A DNA stretch of 27,417 bases from Fragilaria crotonensis (GCA_022925895.1 JAKSYS010000753.1:1-27417); one strand, 5' to 3'. Shown: positions 1-10,586, counted from the first letter of the stretch. The notes: generated from the letters alone by a model not told the origin. Numbers and translations are program-made.

Positions 1-196
1 ACTAACCACCCCATCCCCATATGATAAGTTGGTTTTAATTGAGAGGAAGTCAAATCCTATAATGACGAAAGAATGCAAGTACTCTAGGCGCGCCATTGTG
101 AATGATGGCTTCACTCGTTACCGTTTATGGCTCTTGCGTATTGCCGGAATCGGCAACGTTGTGAAAAACGAAGGAAGTTTCACCGTCACCTTCATA

Positions 197-3100
197 TCAA
201 CAAGAATCGATATGAACTTCTTCGATAACAGTATTTGCCAACGCCCACTCATGCGAGATTGCAGGTAGGCTGCTTTCAAATGTGTTGGTGTTGGTGGCGA
301 GTCCACTGACGGTGTCGCCCTCGTGCGCAGTATCCATTTTTGCTTCCTCAATTCGTGAGGGCAAACGCGATTCTAGTGTAGTCGTCGACATGCTAGGCAT
401 GCTGAAACTTCCTAGCTCGCCCAGAGAGCTGTTGGTAGGGCCGCTCGCCCCCTTCGCTATTGTAGAGTGGCTCCCATCATCCATGGAGCTATTTGAGTCA
501 GAAACAAGCTCCAAACTCTCCCCTCGATGTGTGCGCTGCAAAATTGACGAATGACGCTCCCTTCCTGAGATCGATGTGGTCTGCCGGAAGGAAGAACTTC
601 CACTGAAAGGGAAGGCCATACTTCGTTCTCCCTCGTCTAACAGGTAGCCGTAGTCTCTCACTAACTGACGACTCTTCGCAGTCGCTCCCCAATCATCATA
701 TAGTTCACCAGCATTTCTTAGATAATACGAAGCCCATTCGTGATCTCCAATATTCAGAAAGTAGAGAGCTGCACGCTCGTTGGCCAGCGCTGCTGTGTTT
801 GTGAAACCTGCACGTCGGCAGGCGACAATTGCAGACTCATAAAGGCTCTTCACTTTCTCCTCGGACTGGTTCTTGAGCACAGCCATTTCTGCATTAAGGT
901 GTAGCAAGAAGTGCAACACGTTGATATTGCCCTTTTGAACCCACTTTTCAATCTTCTTGATTAGTTTTGAAGCAAGGTTTTGATACTTTCGCGATGCTGT
1001 CTTCTTGGCGACAAGGATGGCACCAAATGCCTCCATCCAGAGTAGAACATTCACAAAGTGCATGGTACCATCTATTCCCTGGGGACGCGAGAAGACCAGT
1101 TTGTCCAGGTAGACACGAATCACTTCGTAGTCGTTGAAGTACAATCCAAGTAGGAGCTTCGAGAACCAAACTGATTCGAATCGTTGCGGCATATCACTGT
1201 TCAGAAGCACCGCTTCCTTCATCGCCCTCCCATCCAGAAGGGTCGGATCTGACAATTCCGTTTCGGAAGTTAGATTAATGACACTTTGATGATGCACACA
1301 TAGTAGCTCTCGCGCCGTTTGCATGTTGTAAACCTCCATCTCTTTGCTAAATGAATCCATATCTTTCAACAAGTTCCTCAACGGTAGCCCAACGAAAAAG
1401 AAAATCGACAAATAGAAATGGCAGCAGTAAAAACCATAGAGTGTGTCCCCGACCTCGAAGCCCACGTTGTACCCGCGAAGTAAAGGTTCCAAACTTTGAT
1501 GGAGTGGGCTCTTCAAATGGTCCAAGCCGTTATAAAAGTTCATGTACGTCCTCGGAATTCCCGACTTCGATTTTTCGGCCAGCTTCATCGCGACCAACCC
1601 GTACCGGTGTCCTTCATCGAATTCCCCCTTGAACGCGAGAAGGTTGCCGTAGCAGGCCAAAATAGAACCCGCTTGATCGGTGAAACCATGCTTCAAAATA
1701 AGTGCAGTGTTAATGAACACGAGGGTGCCAACCATGTAACTTAATCGAGCGTGGAATGCAACAGTCACCATTGTGTTAATGATCCTTACAGCAGCAATTT
1801 TTGAAGGATCATTTGCCGATGGAAAACTGAGAAGCTCTGCGTCACTCTTTCCTCGCAACAGCCTTTTCGCCTTCATCATGGAAAAGATGACTGTTAACTT
1901 AGTAACGCGTCTCGGTAGTTTGACACCAAGGCGATTAAGAATGCCAAACCCTTGTTCCAGACATTCGTCAATTCGACCTTCCGCGCTGAGTGAATCAATA
2001 CAAACAAGAAAGACAGGAATCATTTCGTCGATTGCACGGGCATTCCGAATGACCTCATCGACAGTCCTGTGGCATTCAGTGAAATTTCCAAGACACCCAT
2101 CCGTCTTAGCTAGCAAGGTAAGCAGCTCCAATCGGAGTTTATAGTGAGACCAGCCGCAATCTTTCGACAACTCGACACCCCGATTGAGGTACTCCGAAGC
2201 TGGTCGGTAGGCAGAAGCATTCAATGCTGCTTTTGCTGCTTCTAGATTCAGCTTAGCCAACTCAACAGCATCATCTGCATGGTGAATAAGATGTGATCCA
2301 AGATTTAGTTGGTTTGCTGTAAGAAAAGTGAGCCAGTCTTGTGCGGGCTGAATTGTCCTGCGGTGCATCAAGAGAACCCTTCCGATCTTCAGATGTAGCT
2401 CGTTGCCGTTGCCGTTCTCAGTGACAAGTGAGTAGAAAGCTTGGTGAATCTTGTCGTGCGCAAAGCGATACACCATCGACCCATTCTGTCGATTAATAAT
2501 CCCGTTCGCCGATGCGAGTTCCAAAGCATGCGTCAATTGTTCTCTCGACAAGCAATTTACTGCGATGGGTAGCTCCATGTTGAGAAGCAGCGTCTCGACT
2601 ACCAGCGTCAAATTTTGCCCCCAAGCATGAACCAATGATCAAAGCGCTCTGGCGTCTTCTGGTAGAGCATCGATTTTCGCGAGGAAGATGTCAACTATGT
2701 TTTCAGCAATGGCAGTATCGGCTTTTATCTTTTGCAAGTCCCATTCCCAGCGAAATAATAATGTGGAATATGTAATTAACCGCATTCCTCGGCGGCCTTC
2801 ATGAACTGAATTGCAAAGTGCGGATGGCCTGCAGTTTTTGCATGGACAACGGTACTTAGAGGTATTGTATTGCTTGTTGTTGTCTTTAGAACTGTTGCTA
2901 CAAGGCAATTCAACTGCTCGACATCGAGATTGTCAAGGTGGACGTTCTGAAAACGACAACCCTCTGAAAGCTTGGAAATATGCAACTCCATCTCAGCAGA
3001 GACCTCGGTATCTCTATAAACTCCAATCATCAGCAGTCGCGTAAGGTCCTTATCAGCCGCAATGCTCAACATCAAATCCCAACTCTCTCGGTCTGCCCAT

Positions 3101-3621
3101 TGCAAGTCGTCGATAAGGAGAATCACAGCCTTTCCTGTGGCCATCGTTGCTTGGAGTAAGGCTCGAAACGAAATCATGAGACGAGAAAAGGCGAAGGATT
3201 CGTTGCATAGGGGTTCAGGTACATCCGACCCAGACCCAATGATACTCGCTATTCGCGGGAGTGCCTTCCTAACAATGAAGTCCTCTCCTCCCAGAGCTTC
3301 ACACAGCTTCTCTCTGACTTTATCGACGTCATCTGATGCGACCACTTGATCACATAGATCGCTGAGGGCATCGACGATTGCCGAATAGGGGGATCGTGAA
3401 AACGAGTCAAATTTCCCAGAAACAAAGTACCGATTCCAGCTCTCGTCATCCAGCATATTGGCGAGCGACGTCTTGCCACTTCCGGAGCTTCCATTGATGA
3501 AGAATACTTCGGGCTGGTTCAATCTCTGAACTCGATCGGCGGCTCGTCGAAGAGCATCAATCTCGGAGGCTCGGCCGTAAAGCGGCAAGTTATCGAAGTT
3601 TAATTGAAACTGTGCCTTCAT
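197..3621 (-). CDS. Large predicted ATPase (AAA_16/COG3899 type) with helical-repeat C-terminal region; three frame breaks
   Basis: Likely a signalling STAND-like ATPase of about 1,140 aa. The N-terminal piece (3621 to 2776) starts MKAQFQLNFDNLPLYGRASEID, where LYGRxxEI is the usual opening of this ATPase module. A Walker A motif GSSGSGKT follows at residues 44-51 and a Walker B VILLIDDLQWAD at about 166-176. After the ATPase come long amphipathic helices of TPR/MalT-like character and a Ser-rich tail ending near EEVHIDSC. The frame shifts at about 2780 (CC run), 2641-2643 (AAA run) and 2605-2622 (adjacent A, T and C runs). Restoring one base at each of the first two sites recovers expected family sequence such as LIIGSCLGAKFD. 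In bacteria and diatoms this ATPase is often fused to kinase or histidine-kinase domains, but none is visible here. The breaks may be assembly errors or real decay. The ATG at 3621 is chosen because the domain begins right after it; an upstream exon cannot be excluded. Confidence 0.72.
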
Positions 3622-3730
3622 TGTCGAACTCTTTTGGAACGTCCGTTTGAATCCTGAAAGTCGAATTTGCTGAGTTGATTTGCTCGCTATGCGAACATTC
3701 GATTGAGCAACACCTGTGAAAAAGAATCAT

Positions 3731-3772
3731 ATGACACATGACACATGACACATGACGCATGATACATGATCG
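3731..3772. repeat. 7-nt tandem repeat, six units
   Basis: Three perfect ATGACAC units are followed by ATGACGC, ATGATAC and ATGATCG. The repeat lies about 110 nt upstream of the ATPase start, in its presumed 5' region. It is a short minisatellite that decays toward one end. Confidence 0.9.
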
Positions 3773-4384
3773 CGTGTTTTTCTCGGGCGCTCGGAGGCCT
3801 ACCGGTAGCGTACTCAGAACAGGGTCACAGTCACTGAGCGATGTCTGACATACGTCATACCTATTCTTTGTGGTAAACTCTATAACCACAAAAGCTTGTT
3901 GAAGTGAAAAAACATGTGTCCTGAAAGGACAATCTGTCCTTAAGGGTGGAACCATTGCAAATCTGACTTCTGATATGTCACCAGAACCCGTATGCGACAA
4001 AGGAACCATTTCTCAGTGTAGTTCATACATCGAATAAGGTGTGTTAAATGTTCACATTTGGTTTACTTAAGGATAATTGTCTTTTTAGTCGTATTTTTCA
4101 TGGTTCGAGATTCGAAATTTAGTGGTGGAAGAATAGCGAGGAAGTCATAATGACATTACCGTACGCACGATGTGGATGCTTGGCACTGTCATTGACTGCG
4201 GTAGCATTACAACCCAGCTTTGAGGGTAACAAGGAATGTATGCTTCTACTAGCAGTCACACCAATGATGTCATCAACAGTTGTGTTCAGGTCCACGCTAT
4301 CACATACATGGCTTTGATTTGGAATGCTCTGCTCATGATTGTCCTGGGTAGGTTACCCGATTATTCTTCATCACCTTAGAATCC
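3773..4384. other. Gene-poor stretch, weak coding remnants
   Basis: No intact gene seen. Around 4210-4380 two overlapping frames look faintly protein-like: one reads FEGNKECM, and another gives SSHTNDVINSCVQVHAITYM followed by a hydrophobic stretch (ALIWNALLMIVL). Both are soon stopped. This could be the 5' part of the decayed Cys-rich gene that follows. Confidence 0.35.
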
Positions 4385-4565
4385 TACGGGATGCCATCAG
4401 GCTCCAGCAGACCAACTAAACTGCTGGCCCCGTAATTGTTACAATCAAAATGTTGTGTAGAGTTTCTTGCATGCCTGCTGGCCTAAGTGTGATGCCAATA
4501 AGATTGTGCAGCCAAGAACATGCCAGAATAAGATGCTGCACCATGGTTGTTGTTATCAATGCTGA
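4385..4565 (+). pseudogene. Cys-rich coding remnant with an internal stop
   Basis: One frame reads through this stretch with regularly spaced cysteines and a repeated motif: LNCWPRNC, then after one TAG stop, ACWPKCDANKIVQPRTC and HHGCCYQC, ending at TGA 4563-4565. The repeated C-W-P-x(1-2)-C pattern and lack of other stops suggest a former secreted or membrane-anchored Cys-rich protein. I do not recognise the family. No ATG or convincing splice sites frame it. Confidence 0.3.
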
Positions 4566-5303
4566 CAATTAGGGGAAATTGCACTTTAGTCCATATACAA
4601 GAAGTTTAAGGATTCTTAATTAATATGACCTTCAATATAGTTTTGTACATTTTGGCAATTTTTCCTATGTAGTTCATATTTTATTTATAACCCATTTTGA
4701 ATTTCTAAACTTGCCAATCTTCCACTGAAGATATGGTACTACCCTGATGTGAAGACTCAACAAAAAGCAACCAACATGGTCACTTCTTTTCCATGGAGCC
4801 CTTCTTTGTCATTTGTTTTCTGATGATGGCATTGTTGGCGACAGAGGACGTTCTTTGCATGCAGATGCTATGCTTCTACCTCAGCAACAGTGGTCATAAT
4901 TCATGGAGGCACAGAGCTCTTGTTGCGCTCATTGTGCGACCCCCATGGTGTGGCAAAAGCAGTGACAAACAATTTCAGTTTAGCACCAGTATTCTACATA
5001 ACTTCTTGTATACAGTAGAGTGGAGGATGATATCTTCATGTTGGAAAGCAGCCACACAATGACAACAATTGAAACCAAGCGGCGGCCATGAACATTTCGG
5101 CCATCATGAAGAATACAAGATAAAATAAAACCTAATTATTGGGTTAGTCGCCGTCTTCAATCTTTCACCAAGACCAAAGTGAGTACCCCTCATGAAGAAT
5201 ACTAGTATTGGCTAGTATGATGATGTCATTATATGAAGGATGAGTCTGATTAACAAGCAAATTCATTACAATTTCAATGAATTTGATGAAGACTATGTCA
5301 TAG
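4566..5303. other. Intergenic stretch without a supportable gene
   Basis: The first part (4570-4720) is A+T-rich. An open frame at 4793-5062 has hydrophobic, Cys- and Trp-rich composition with no recognisable domain and is not called. A 13-nt direct repeat beginning TCATGAAGAA occurs at 5104-5116 and 5190-5202. Confidence 0.4.
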
Positions 5304-5568
5304 GATGATGATGTAGCTTTGGACGACTACAGCAAGGTTGACATGGAAAAAGTCTTTCCGAACACTGATGACAACCGAATCAAGGTGTAGATCTACACCA
5401 GGGACAGCAATCATGGTAGAGTTGTTTCGGTGGATTTTTGTCTCAAGGTAACTCAAAACTCAAGACGAGGTAGACTTCATTCGCAGTCAAGTTGAAAATG
5501 GTGGCATCGTTGATGTGGAATGCCGTTTCAAGAGAACAGGAGAAGATGACGCGACAAGCGACAAGTAA
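5304..5568 (+). pseudogene. Decayed 3' end of an unidentified acidic/charged protein gene
   Basis: From 5304 one frame reads DDVALDDYSKVDMEKVFPNT and on to a TAG at about 5388, then IYTRDSNHGRVVSVDFCLK. A one-base shift near 5450 leads to DEVDFIRSQVENGGIVDVEC and a terminal TAA at 5566-5568. The composition is strongly protein-like over nearly 90 codons despite one stop and one frameshift. I read it as the remnant of a gene lying just upstream of the ligase on the same strand. Family unknown. Confidence 0.4.
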
Positions 5569-5878
5569 TACAGTTGGAGTAGATGCTGGACATGACGAAA
5601 ATGAAGTAACTACATGTATGTATAGTAGTAGTATGATAATGACAGGGGGTTACCTTCACATTTACACTTTTTGGCACAAAATGGTGAGTAAACACTGGCA
5701 ATTAACGAGTCAATTAAGTAGTTCCCGAATTAAACCCGAAAATAAGCGTTCGATTCGTCCCCCTGACGCTGCGATTTTCTTTCATGTGATCTTGTGAGAA
5801 TCTTGGAACTCTGATACGATGTTGCTTCGTTAACGCATAGCGCATCGGCGAGTGTTTGCTCAATTCTCAACCCAGAGA

Positions 5879-8386
5879 ATGGAAGCGACAAATGATGAAT
5901 CAATGTCTGTGTTACAGGTTCAGGCTATATGCGAGTGTTCTCACGAACGAGCCATTGAGCTGTTGGAGGCTGGAGGTTCCGTCGAACGTGCTGTCGATGT
6001 TTATTTCAGTCAACAACAACAACAAGAACATGAACAAGAACAACCGGATAATGAGCTTCAATTGCAAGGAACAGGTAATTTTGTTGAAATCCACGACGAT
6101 ATGGAAGAGGAATCATCAGCAGCTTTACGCGATAGAGACGTCATAGTCGACCAAAGTTCGCCGTCGTGCTCGCCTCAGAAGGAATCCGTACGCTTGCAAT
6201 CTCCGAGGCAGGAGCTAAGTTTATCTCCCCTGCCGAGCACTCGCGCTCAGGACAACGACCGGAAACCACCATGGACAGCAAGATTCCATACAAGCAACAA
6301 GAAGCCACGAATCGATGACTCTCAATATCATTCAGATGAACGGTTGCAGTATTTGAGACTTGCAGAAGCCTTTGCCGAGATGGCTGCCACGACAAAAAGA
6401 TTGGCGAAATTGGATGCTCTACAACAGGTGTTGCGCGGCATTATTGACGCTGTGGGGGGAGTTGGTCATGGCGATGAGCTATCAAGACAAAAAGATGGGA
6501 GAATTCTGCAGTATGCCGTGGAACTAATACTTGGCAACACCCTGACGCTCCAAGTGAGTGGATCTGCGGTCAGCAAGGCCGTTATGAATGTCACTGGCGT
6601 GTCGTCTACCCAACTGCGACATGCGTATCGAGAGGTGGGAGATCTCGGTGATGCTTCAGAGCGTTTCCTTCGAAACCAGCGACTTTTAATCGAACCCACG
6701 CCGTTGACGATTGTTTCAGTCTACGAGGCGCTGCAGCAAATAGCTTCGGAGGGAGGCAAGGGTAGTCAAACCGGGCGGCAAGCACTCATGGTGAAACTCT
6801 TGAGATCGTGCAAATCTTCGGAGATGAGATTTTTAGTTAGGACGTTGCTTGGAAATATGCGACTTGGTGCTAATATTCGAACAGTCCTAGCAGCGCTGGC
6901 AATGGCCGTCAACGATGACCCAACGACTAAAGATGAGGCAGTCCAAAAAGTCCAGGAGACGTTTGATTATTGTCCGCGATTGGACAAAGCGTGTCTTGCG
7001 CTACTAGTGGGCGGAGTAGCCCATATGGCCAAGACATGCACATTGCAAGTCGGTACATGTATCAACCCCATGCTCGCCAATCCAGCGCATTCATTGGATG
7101 AAGTAGCGAAAATGATGGTTGATGGGGGGCCGATTGTCGCAGAATGGAAGTATGACGGAGTCCGTTGCCAGGCACACTACACCGGTTCAAAAATGATGCT
7201 ATATTCGAGGCACATGCTCGAAAACACTGAGCAGTTTCCTGATGTTGTCCAGTTCATCACGGATGCCCGAACATCGAAGGCACATTCCTTCATTATCGAC
7301 TCTGAGATTGTTGCAATCCAACGAGGTGAGAACGGTACATGTCGACTGCTTCCGTTCCAGGACCTGTCGACACGCCGAGGAACAAAGGAAGTGAAGGATC
7401 AGATTGAAGTGACGATTTTCGCCTTCGATCTCATGTACTTGAATGGAGAATCGCTAGTCAAGAAACCCTTGTTCGAGCGACAACGATTGTTGCGAGAAAG
7501 CTTCAATGTGACAGCCAGCTTCGCCTTCGCATCTTCAATCTCAATGTCGACGTTTGACGAGCCCGCACTTACTCAGTTTTTACACAAGGCGGTGGCTGGT
7601 GGAGCTGAAGGTCTCATGGTGAAACTCACGGGGGACGGCAAGATGCCGGACCAAGATGATACCAAACCAGCAGTTGGAAGTTTGAAGGAAGGCAAGGTAT
7701 TCTGCCAATACGAATCCGGTGTGCGATCACACACATGGCTCAAAGTCAAGCGAGACTACGTGGCCGGGTTCGCGGATACAATTGACGTGGTCCCCATCGG
7801 TGCATGGTATGGGAACGGTCGCAAAGCTCAGAAAGGTTTCCTTTCCCCAGTGCTGCTGGCCGTGTACGACGAAGAAGATGAAGTATTTCGATCCATTTGT
7901 CGCTGCATGAGCTTCACCGATGCAATGTATACGTCCATGCGAGAATATTACTTTGCCGGAGTACCTTATCCTGAAGGTGTTGGTGTCAACGAAGGTGATG
8001 ATGAGTGTTCAGTGAAGGGCTCATCGTCTGACGACGAGAAGCCCGAAAGCACGGACGATGTCGACATTGCAGCTGTCAACAACACGGACAACGACGAGCC
8101 CACAGAACGTGTCAATTGTTATCCAAGCCGACCTGCGGCATTGGTTGTAACTGGCGAATCCCCATCGATTTGGTTCAAGCCATCGGAAGTCTTCGAAGTT
8201 TCGTTTTCCGATTTGACCTTGTCAAAACAGCATTCGGCAGCAGCAGGTCTTGTGGATCCTACCAGAGGAGTAGCACTGCGATTTCCTCGTTTCAAACGCC
8301 GTCGTCCTGACAAGAGGATCGATCAAGCGACGACTACAACTCAGATCGCTGAGATGTTTACCAAACAAGCAAAACAACAGCGATAA
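5879..8386 (+). CDS. LIG1: ATP-dependent DNA ligase I with N-terminal UBA-like segment
   Basis: Seals nicks in duplex DNA during replication and repair through a ligase-AMP intermediate; nuclear (inferred). Intron-free, 835 aa from the ATG at 5879. The same frame is open upstream, but only a GTG is there. Order: UBA-like helices at about 10-45 (VQAICECSHERAIELLEAGG, then AVDVYF), Gln/Glu-rich low complexity, a basic NKKPR patch, the ligase N-terminal DNA-binding domain, the nucleotidyltransferase core and the OB-fold. Motif I EWKYDGVR has adenylated Lys424. Motif III is IIDSEIVA (D474, E476), IV is EGLMVK (E577), V is WLKVKRDY (W620, K622, K624) and VI is RGVALRFPRF (R796). The C-terminus has the LIG1 signature DQATTTTQIAEMF. 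An acidic insert (about 700-745) interrupts the OB-fold. I see no canonical PCNA box. The 3' end faces the next gene 52 nt away. Confidence 0.96.
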   Translation: MEATNDESMSVLQVQAICECSHERAIELLEAGGSVERAVDVYFSQQQQQEHEQEQPDNELQLQGTGNFVEIHDDMEEESSAALRDRDVIVDQSSPSCSPQKESVRLQSPRQELSLSPLPSTRAQDNDRKPPWTARFHTSNKKPRIDDSQYHSDERLQYLRLAEAFAEMAATTKRLAKLDALQQVLRGIIDAVGGVGHGDELSRQKDGRILQYAVELILGNTLTLQVSGSAVSKAVMNVTGVSSTQLRHAYREVGDLGDASERFLRNQRLLIEPTPLTIVSVYEALQQIASEGGKGSQTGRQALMVKLLRSCKSSEMRFLVRTLLGNMRLGANIRTVLAALAMAVNDDPTTKDEAVQKVQETFDYCPRLDKACLALLVGGVAHMAKTCTLQVGTCINPMLANPAHSLDEVAKMMVDGGPIVAEWKYDGVRCQAHYTGSKMMLYSRHMLENTEQFPDVVQFITDARTSKAHSFIIDSEIVAIQRGENGTCRLLPFQDLSTRRGTKEVKDQIEVTIFAFDLMYLNGESLVKKPLFERQRLLRESFNVTASFAFASSISMSTFDEPALTQFLHKAVAGGAEGLMVKLTGDGKMPDQDDTKPAVGSLKEGKVFCQYESGVRSHTWLKVKRDYVAGFADTIDVVPIGAWYGNGRKAQKGFLSPVLLAVYDEEDEVFRSICRCMSFTDAMYTSMREYYFAGVPYPEGVGVNEGDDECSVKGSSSDDEKPESTDDVDIAAVNNTDNDEPTERVNCYPSRPAALVVTGESPSIWFKPSEVFEVSFSDLTLSKQHSAAAGLVDPTRGVALRFPRFKRRRPDKRIDQATTTTQIAEMFTKQAKQQR

Positions 8387-8438
8387 TCCTCATGATGGTG
8401 GGACAGCTTAGATCGTTACACTTGTATTTGGACATTGC

Positions 8439-9199
8439 TTACGAAGCCTTGCCTGCCGGCGTTATCAACTGCAGAAGGGCCTCACCGGCTGGTATTTCCC
8501 AGCTTTCGTCATAAAAGTAAACACGCACACCACCATCCTCGTGTATCTTGTACCAAAACTTGGTTCTTCCAATGACATCAATTCTAGGTTTCCAGAACAG
8601 TCCTGTCAAGTCTCCCACCATATTCCATCGGCTTTCCACGTATTCATCATTGACGGTAATTTCCAAAAGTTCCGACTTGGTTCCGGTAGCAAGCTTATCA
8701 ACAAGTACCTTGAGATTTTGAGTATTCCGGACAAAGGTATCGCGAGATGTGAAGGAAATGGTCGGATCTGTGAATTGGCAGTTTTCATCGAAACAAGCCA
8801 AATCAATGTCACCGGTCCACAGGTAATTCCGCACAGTGTAGTCATCGCGAATGCGTGTCGCAAGCTCAGAGGGAGATTGGGGCGACGGAGGGAGGTCTGG
8901 TTGCAAAAAAATGGACGAGAAAACGGAGCAAAGGTCGTTACATGTGAGCATGTTGCACAGCACAGATCAAGTCAGACTTGGAATGCAGAATCGATGATCA
9001 ACGTACCCAGCGTCACCTCCTTGATCGATTCGAGTGAGAATCGATTGACGAGATCCGTAAGGATCGACACAATCCCCGTAGGGGATGCTCGTACTTCTGT
9101 GTTTGACCTTACAATTGATCGAACGCGATTGGAGGGAGGAAATGCCTCCCCGCCAATGATGATATGAACAAGCAGCAAAGCAATTGACGCCTTCATCAT
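8439..9199 (-). CDS. Plastid-targeted NTF2-like (DUF2358-type) protein, two exons
   Basis: 216 aa, encoded by exon 1 (9199-9007) and exon 2 (8896-8439). The 110-nt intron (9006-8897) starts GTACGT and ends CAG; joining gives VTLDLPPSPQ, and the spliced length (651 nt) is an exact codon multiple. The N-terminus MMKASIALLLVHIIIGGEAF is a signal peptide running into AFPP, matching the Phe-dependent bipartite leader used by diatoms for plastid import. A basic transit-like stretch follows. The mature part (DDYTVRNYLWTGDIDLACFD, then CQFTDPTISF and FYDESWEIPAGEALLQL) resembles the SnoaL/NTF2-fold DUF2358 proteins of plants and algae, whose function is unknown. Of two Mets at 9199 and 9196 the first is used. 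Confidence 0.85.
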
Positions 9200-9269
9200 G
9201 AATGTGTTGCCAGTTGCCAGGCGACTCTCGTACCAGGTACAGGTACCGTACTGTACTCCAATTATAACG

Positions 9270-9284
9270 GAATATAATATAAAA
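9270..9284 (-). promoter_or_regulatory. Probable TATA-type promoter of the plastid NTF2-like gene
   Basis: On the minus strand this reads TTTTATATTATATT-like sequence 70-85 nt upstream of the ATG at 9199. Next to it (9229-9257) is a GTAC-rich run (GTACCAGGTACAGGTACC) with overlapping palindromes. Assigned by position only. Confidence 0.35.
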
Positions 9285-9391
9285 CTAGCGGGTACCTCCC
9301 AATTGGTCGGACTTTTGGAATACGTGTACGGTATGGGTTCTGCACGGTTGTGTGTACTGTTTGTACAGTTCAGTACTATACGCAAGTAGTG

Positions 9392-9445
9392 CAGTACCCC
9401 AGAGTGGTCATTGGTCATACTCCGTAACAGACGCACGCACTGACG
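9392..9445 (+). repeat. Direct repeat, left copy
   Basis: Begins CAGTACCCCAGAGTGGTCAT and runs through CTCCGTAACAGACG. A near-identical copy in the same orientation lies at 25267. This copy has a 7-nt internal duplication (TTGGTCA); outside it, roughly nine in ten bases agree. It lies outside TE1, on its left. Confidence 0.8.
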
Positions 9446-9514
9446 CAACTACGTATGTATATGCAAATCTTACCGACATCGCTTAACGGAGTACTCCAGT
9501 ATGCATGTATGACA

Positions 9515-9541
9515 CAATAGCGACCAAAGGGTAAAATGACC
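9515..9541 (+). repeat. TE1 left terminal inverted repeat
   Basis: Starts CAATAGCGACCAAAGGGT and ends AAATGACC. It matches the reverse complement of 25206-25231 at about 24 of 27 columns with one gap. Confidence 0.7.
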
Positions 9542-9804
9542 TCATCGATGTCTACTAGACCATTTTACAAATGACCATTTATACAAATATCAGCATCTGA
9601 ATGCAAAGGCGTGTCGTTTTTCACAGCTTTTTACGGGTTTGTTAAATACCTTCCTTCAACCCTTAACGTTACCTAACATCTTTGTTCATTGTAAATCCTG
9701 GATGAATTTAACTGTTTTTTATTTTTCGACGATCCGAGGGCCCTACAACGACGACAGAAGCAACGAGACCGACAGCAACAACAGTTGCTTCTGCATACAA
9801 GAGC

Positions 9805-10185
9805 ATGGTTGAGCCTGCTGCTACCTCCTGGGATCTGGCTGAACCACTTTGTGAAGGAGCTCCCTTCTATTCAGATGTGCTCAAGGCCGATCTCCACCCT
9901 GGTACATTTGTGCTGCTGGTGGGTACCAGCAGTGGCATGGTGCCTTCTAGTAGTATGACAAGGTCACTCAATACGATGGAGGACGGGACGGAAGTTGTTG
10001 CAAGAATTGTAGCTCTGGTGAGCACCAATCCATCATCTGTCAGCGTCAATATCTTCAGGTTCTTGAAAGAGGTCCAACAGACCACCGAGGGCCTCCTGTA
10101 CCCCGACGTGCTGAACGAAAATCATTTAAGGCACTTGGCGGAGATAGTACAGACAACCGAGCTACGTGTGGTTCCAACAAGACAT
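9805..10185 (+). pseudogene. TE1 + strand gene, 5' part (split by TE2)
   Basis: 127 codons from ATG 9805 up to the TE2 insertion point. The frame is open back to about 9714 with a Thr-rich lead-in, so an upstream exon is possible. The protein contains PGTFVLLVGTSSGMVPSS, then VVARIVALVST, VSVNIFRFLKEV and LRHLAEIVQTTELRVVPTRH. The last His codon (10183-10185) abuts TE2, and the same gene resumes in frame at 21825. The beta-rich pattern (a FVLL strand, an xARI strand, V-NIF, then ELRVVP) is loosely reminiscent of a BAH-like module, but that is only an impression. I recall similar, unnamed proteins as repeated in diatoms. Confidence 0.6.
10184..10185. repeat. TE2 target-site duplication, left copy (AT)
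   Basis: AT immediately left of TE2; the matching AT is at 21823-21824. The target reads CATG in the restored gene, and one AT must be removed with the element to keep the frame. Confidence 0.8.
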
Positions 10186-10210
10186 CTAAGGGGGCAAATC
10201 TGAGGTTTAA
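10186..10210 (+). repeat. TE2 left terminal inverted repeat
   Basis: 25 bp starting CTAAGGGGGCA. It equals the reverse complement of 21798-21822 except A versus C at position 12. Confidence 0.93.
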
Positions 10211-10328
10211 CCCTATATCGGAGTTTTTGCATTCGGGATATAAGAAGATAAAAACAGATACATCCGTTAAAAAACAAACCGACATATTGTTCGATGAACG
10301 AGGTCGGAGTTCGTATTCTCTCATTTTT

Positions 10329-10422
10329 ATTCTGATTTCGGAAGTTCAACATTCTGATTTCGGATTAAAATTATTAAGGAATCCGTTTCGAAAGACATTC
10401 GATGGTGACATGTAACATGTCA
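10329..10422. repeat. TE2 left subterminal repeats and palindrome
   Basis: ATTCTGATTTCGGA occurs twice in direct orientation (10329-10342 and 10351-10364). An 8+1+8 palindrome, TGACATGT-A-ACATGTCA, lies at 10406-10422. Such subterminal motifs are commonly transposase-binding sites in CACTA-like elements; that role is inferred. The rest of 10211-10586 shows no gene. Confidence 0.6.
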
Positions 10423-10586
10423 TCTTATCTGACACTGGTATAGAGAAATCTGATGTCATGTATGTCTTTATCCATGGTAATTTACTTCATGTAATTGAAT
10501 GTTGTAATAAGGTATCTGAGGTTTTTTGTAACGATATAAATAATCAAACCAATTAATCAGTTATATTTCATTCACAGTGTATGATA

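Noticed and set aside
4793-5062. 89-codon open frame, hydrophobic
   Set aside because: No domain, no neighbour relation and low-complexity surroundings; likely chance.
5852-5878. Ligase frame open nine codons upstream of the first ATG
   Set aside because: It begins at a GTG; a eukaryotic gene should start at ATG 5879.
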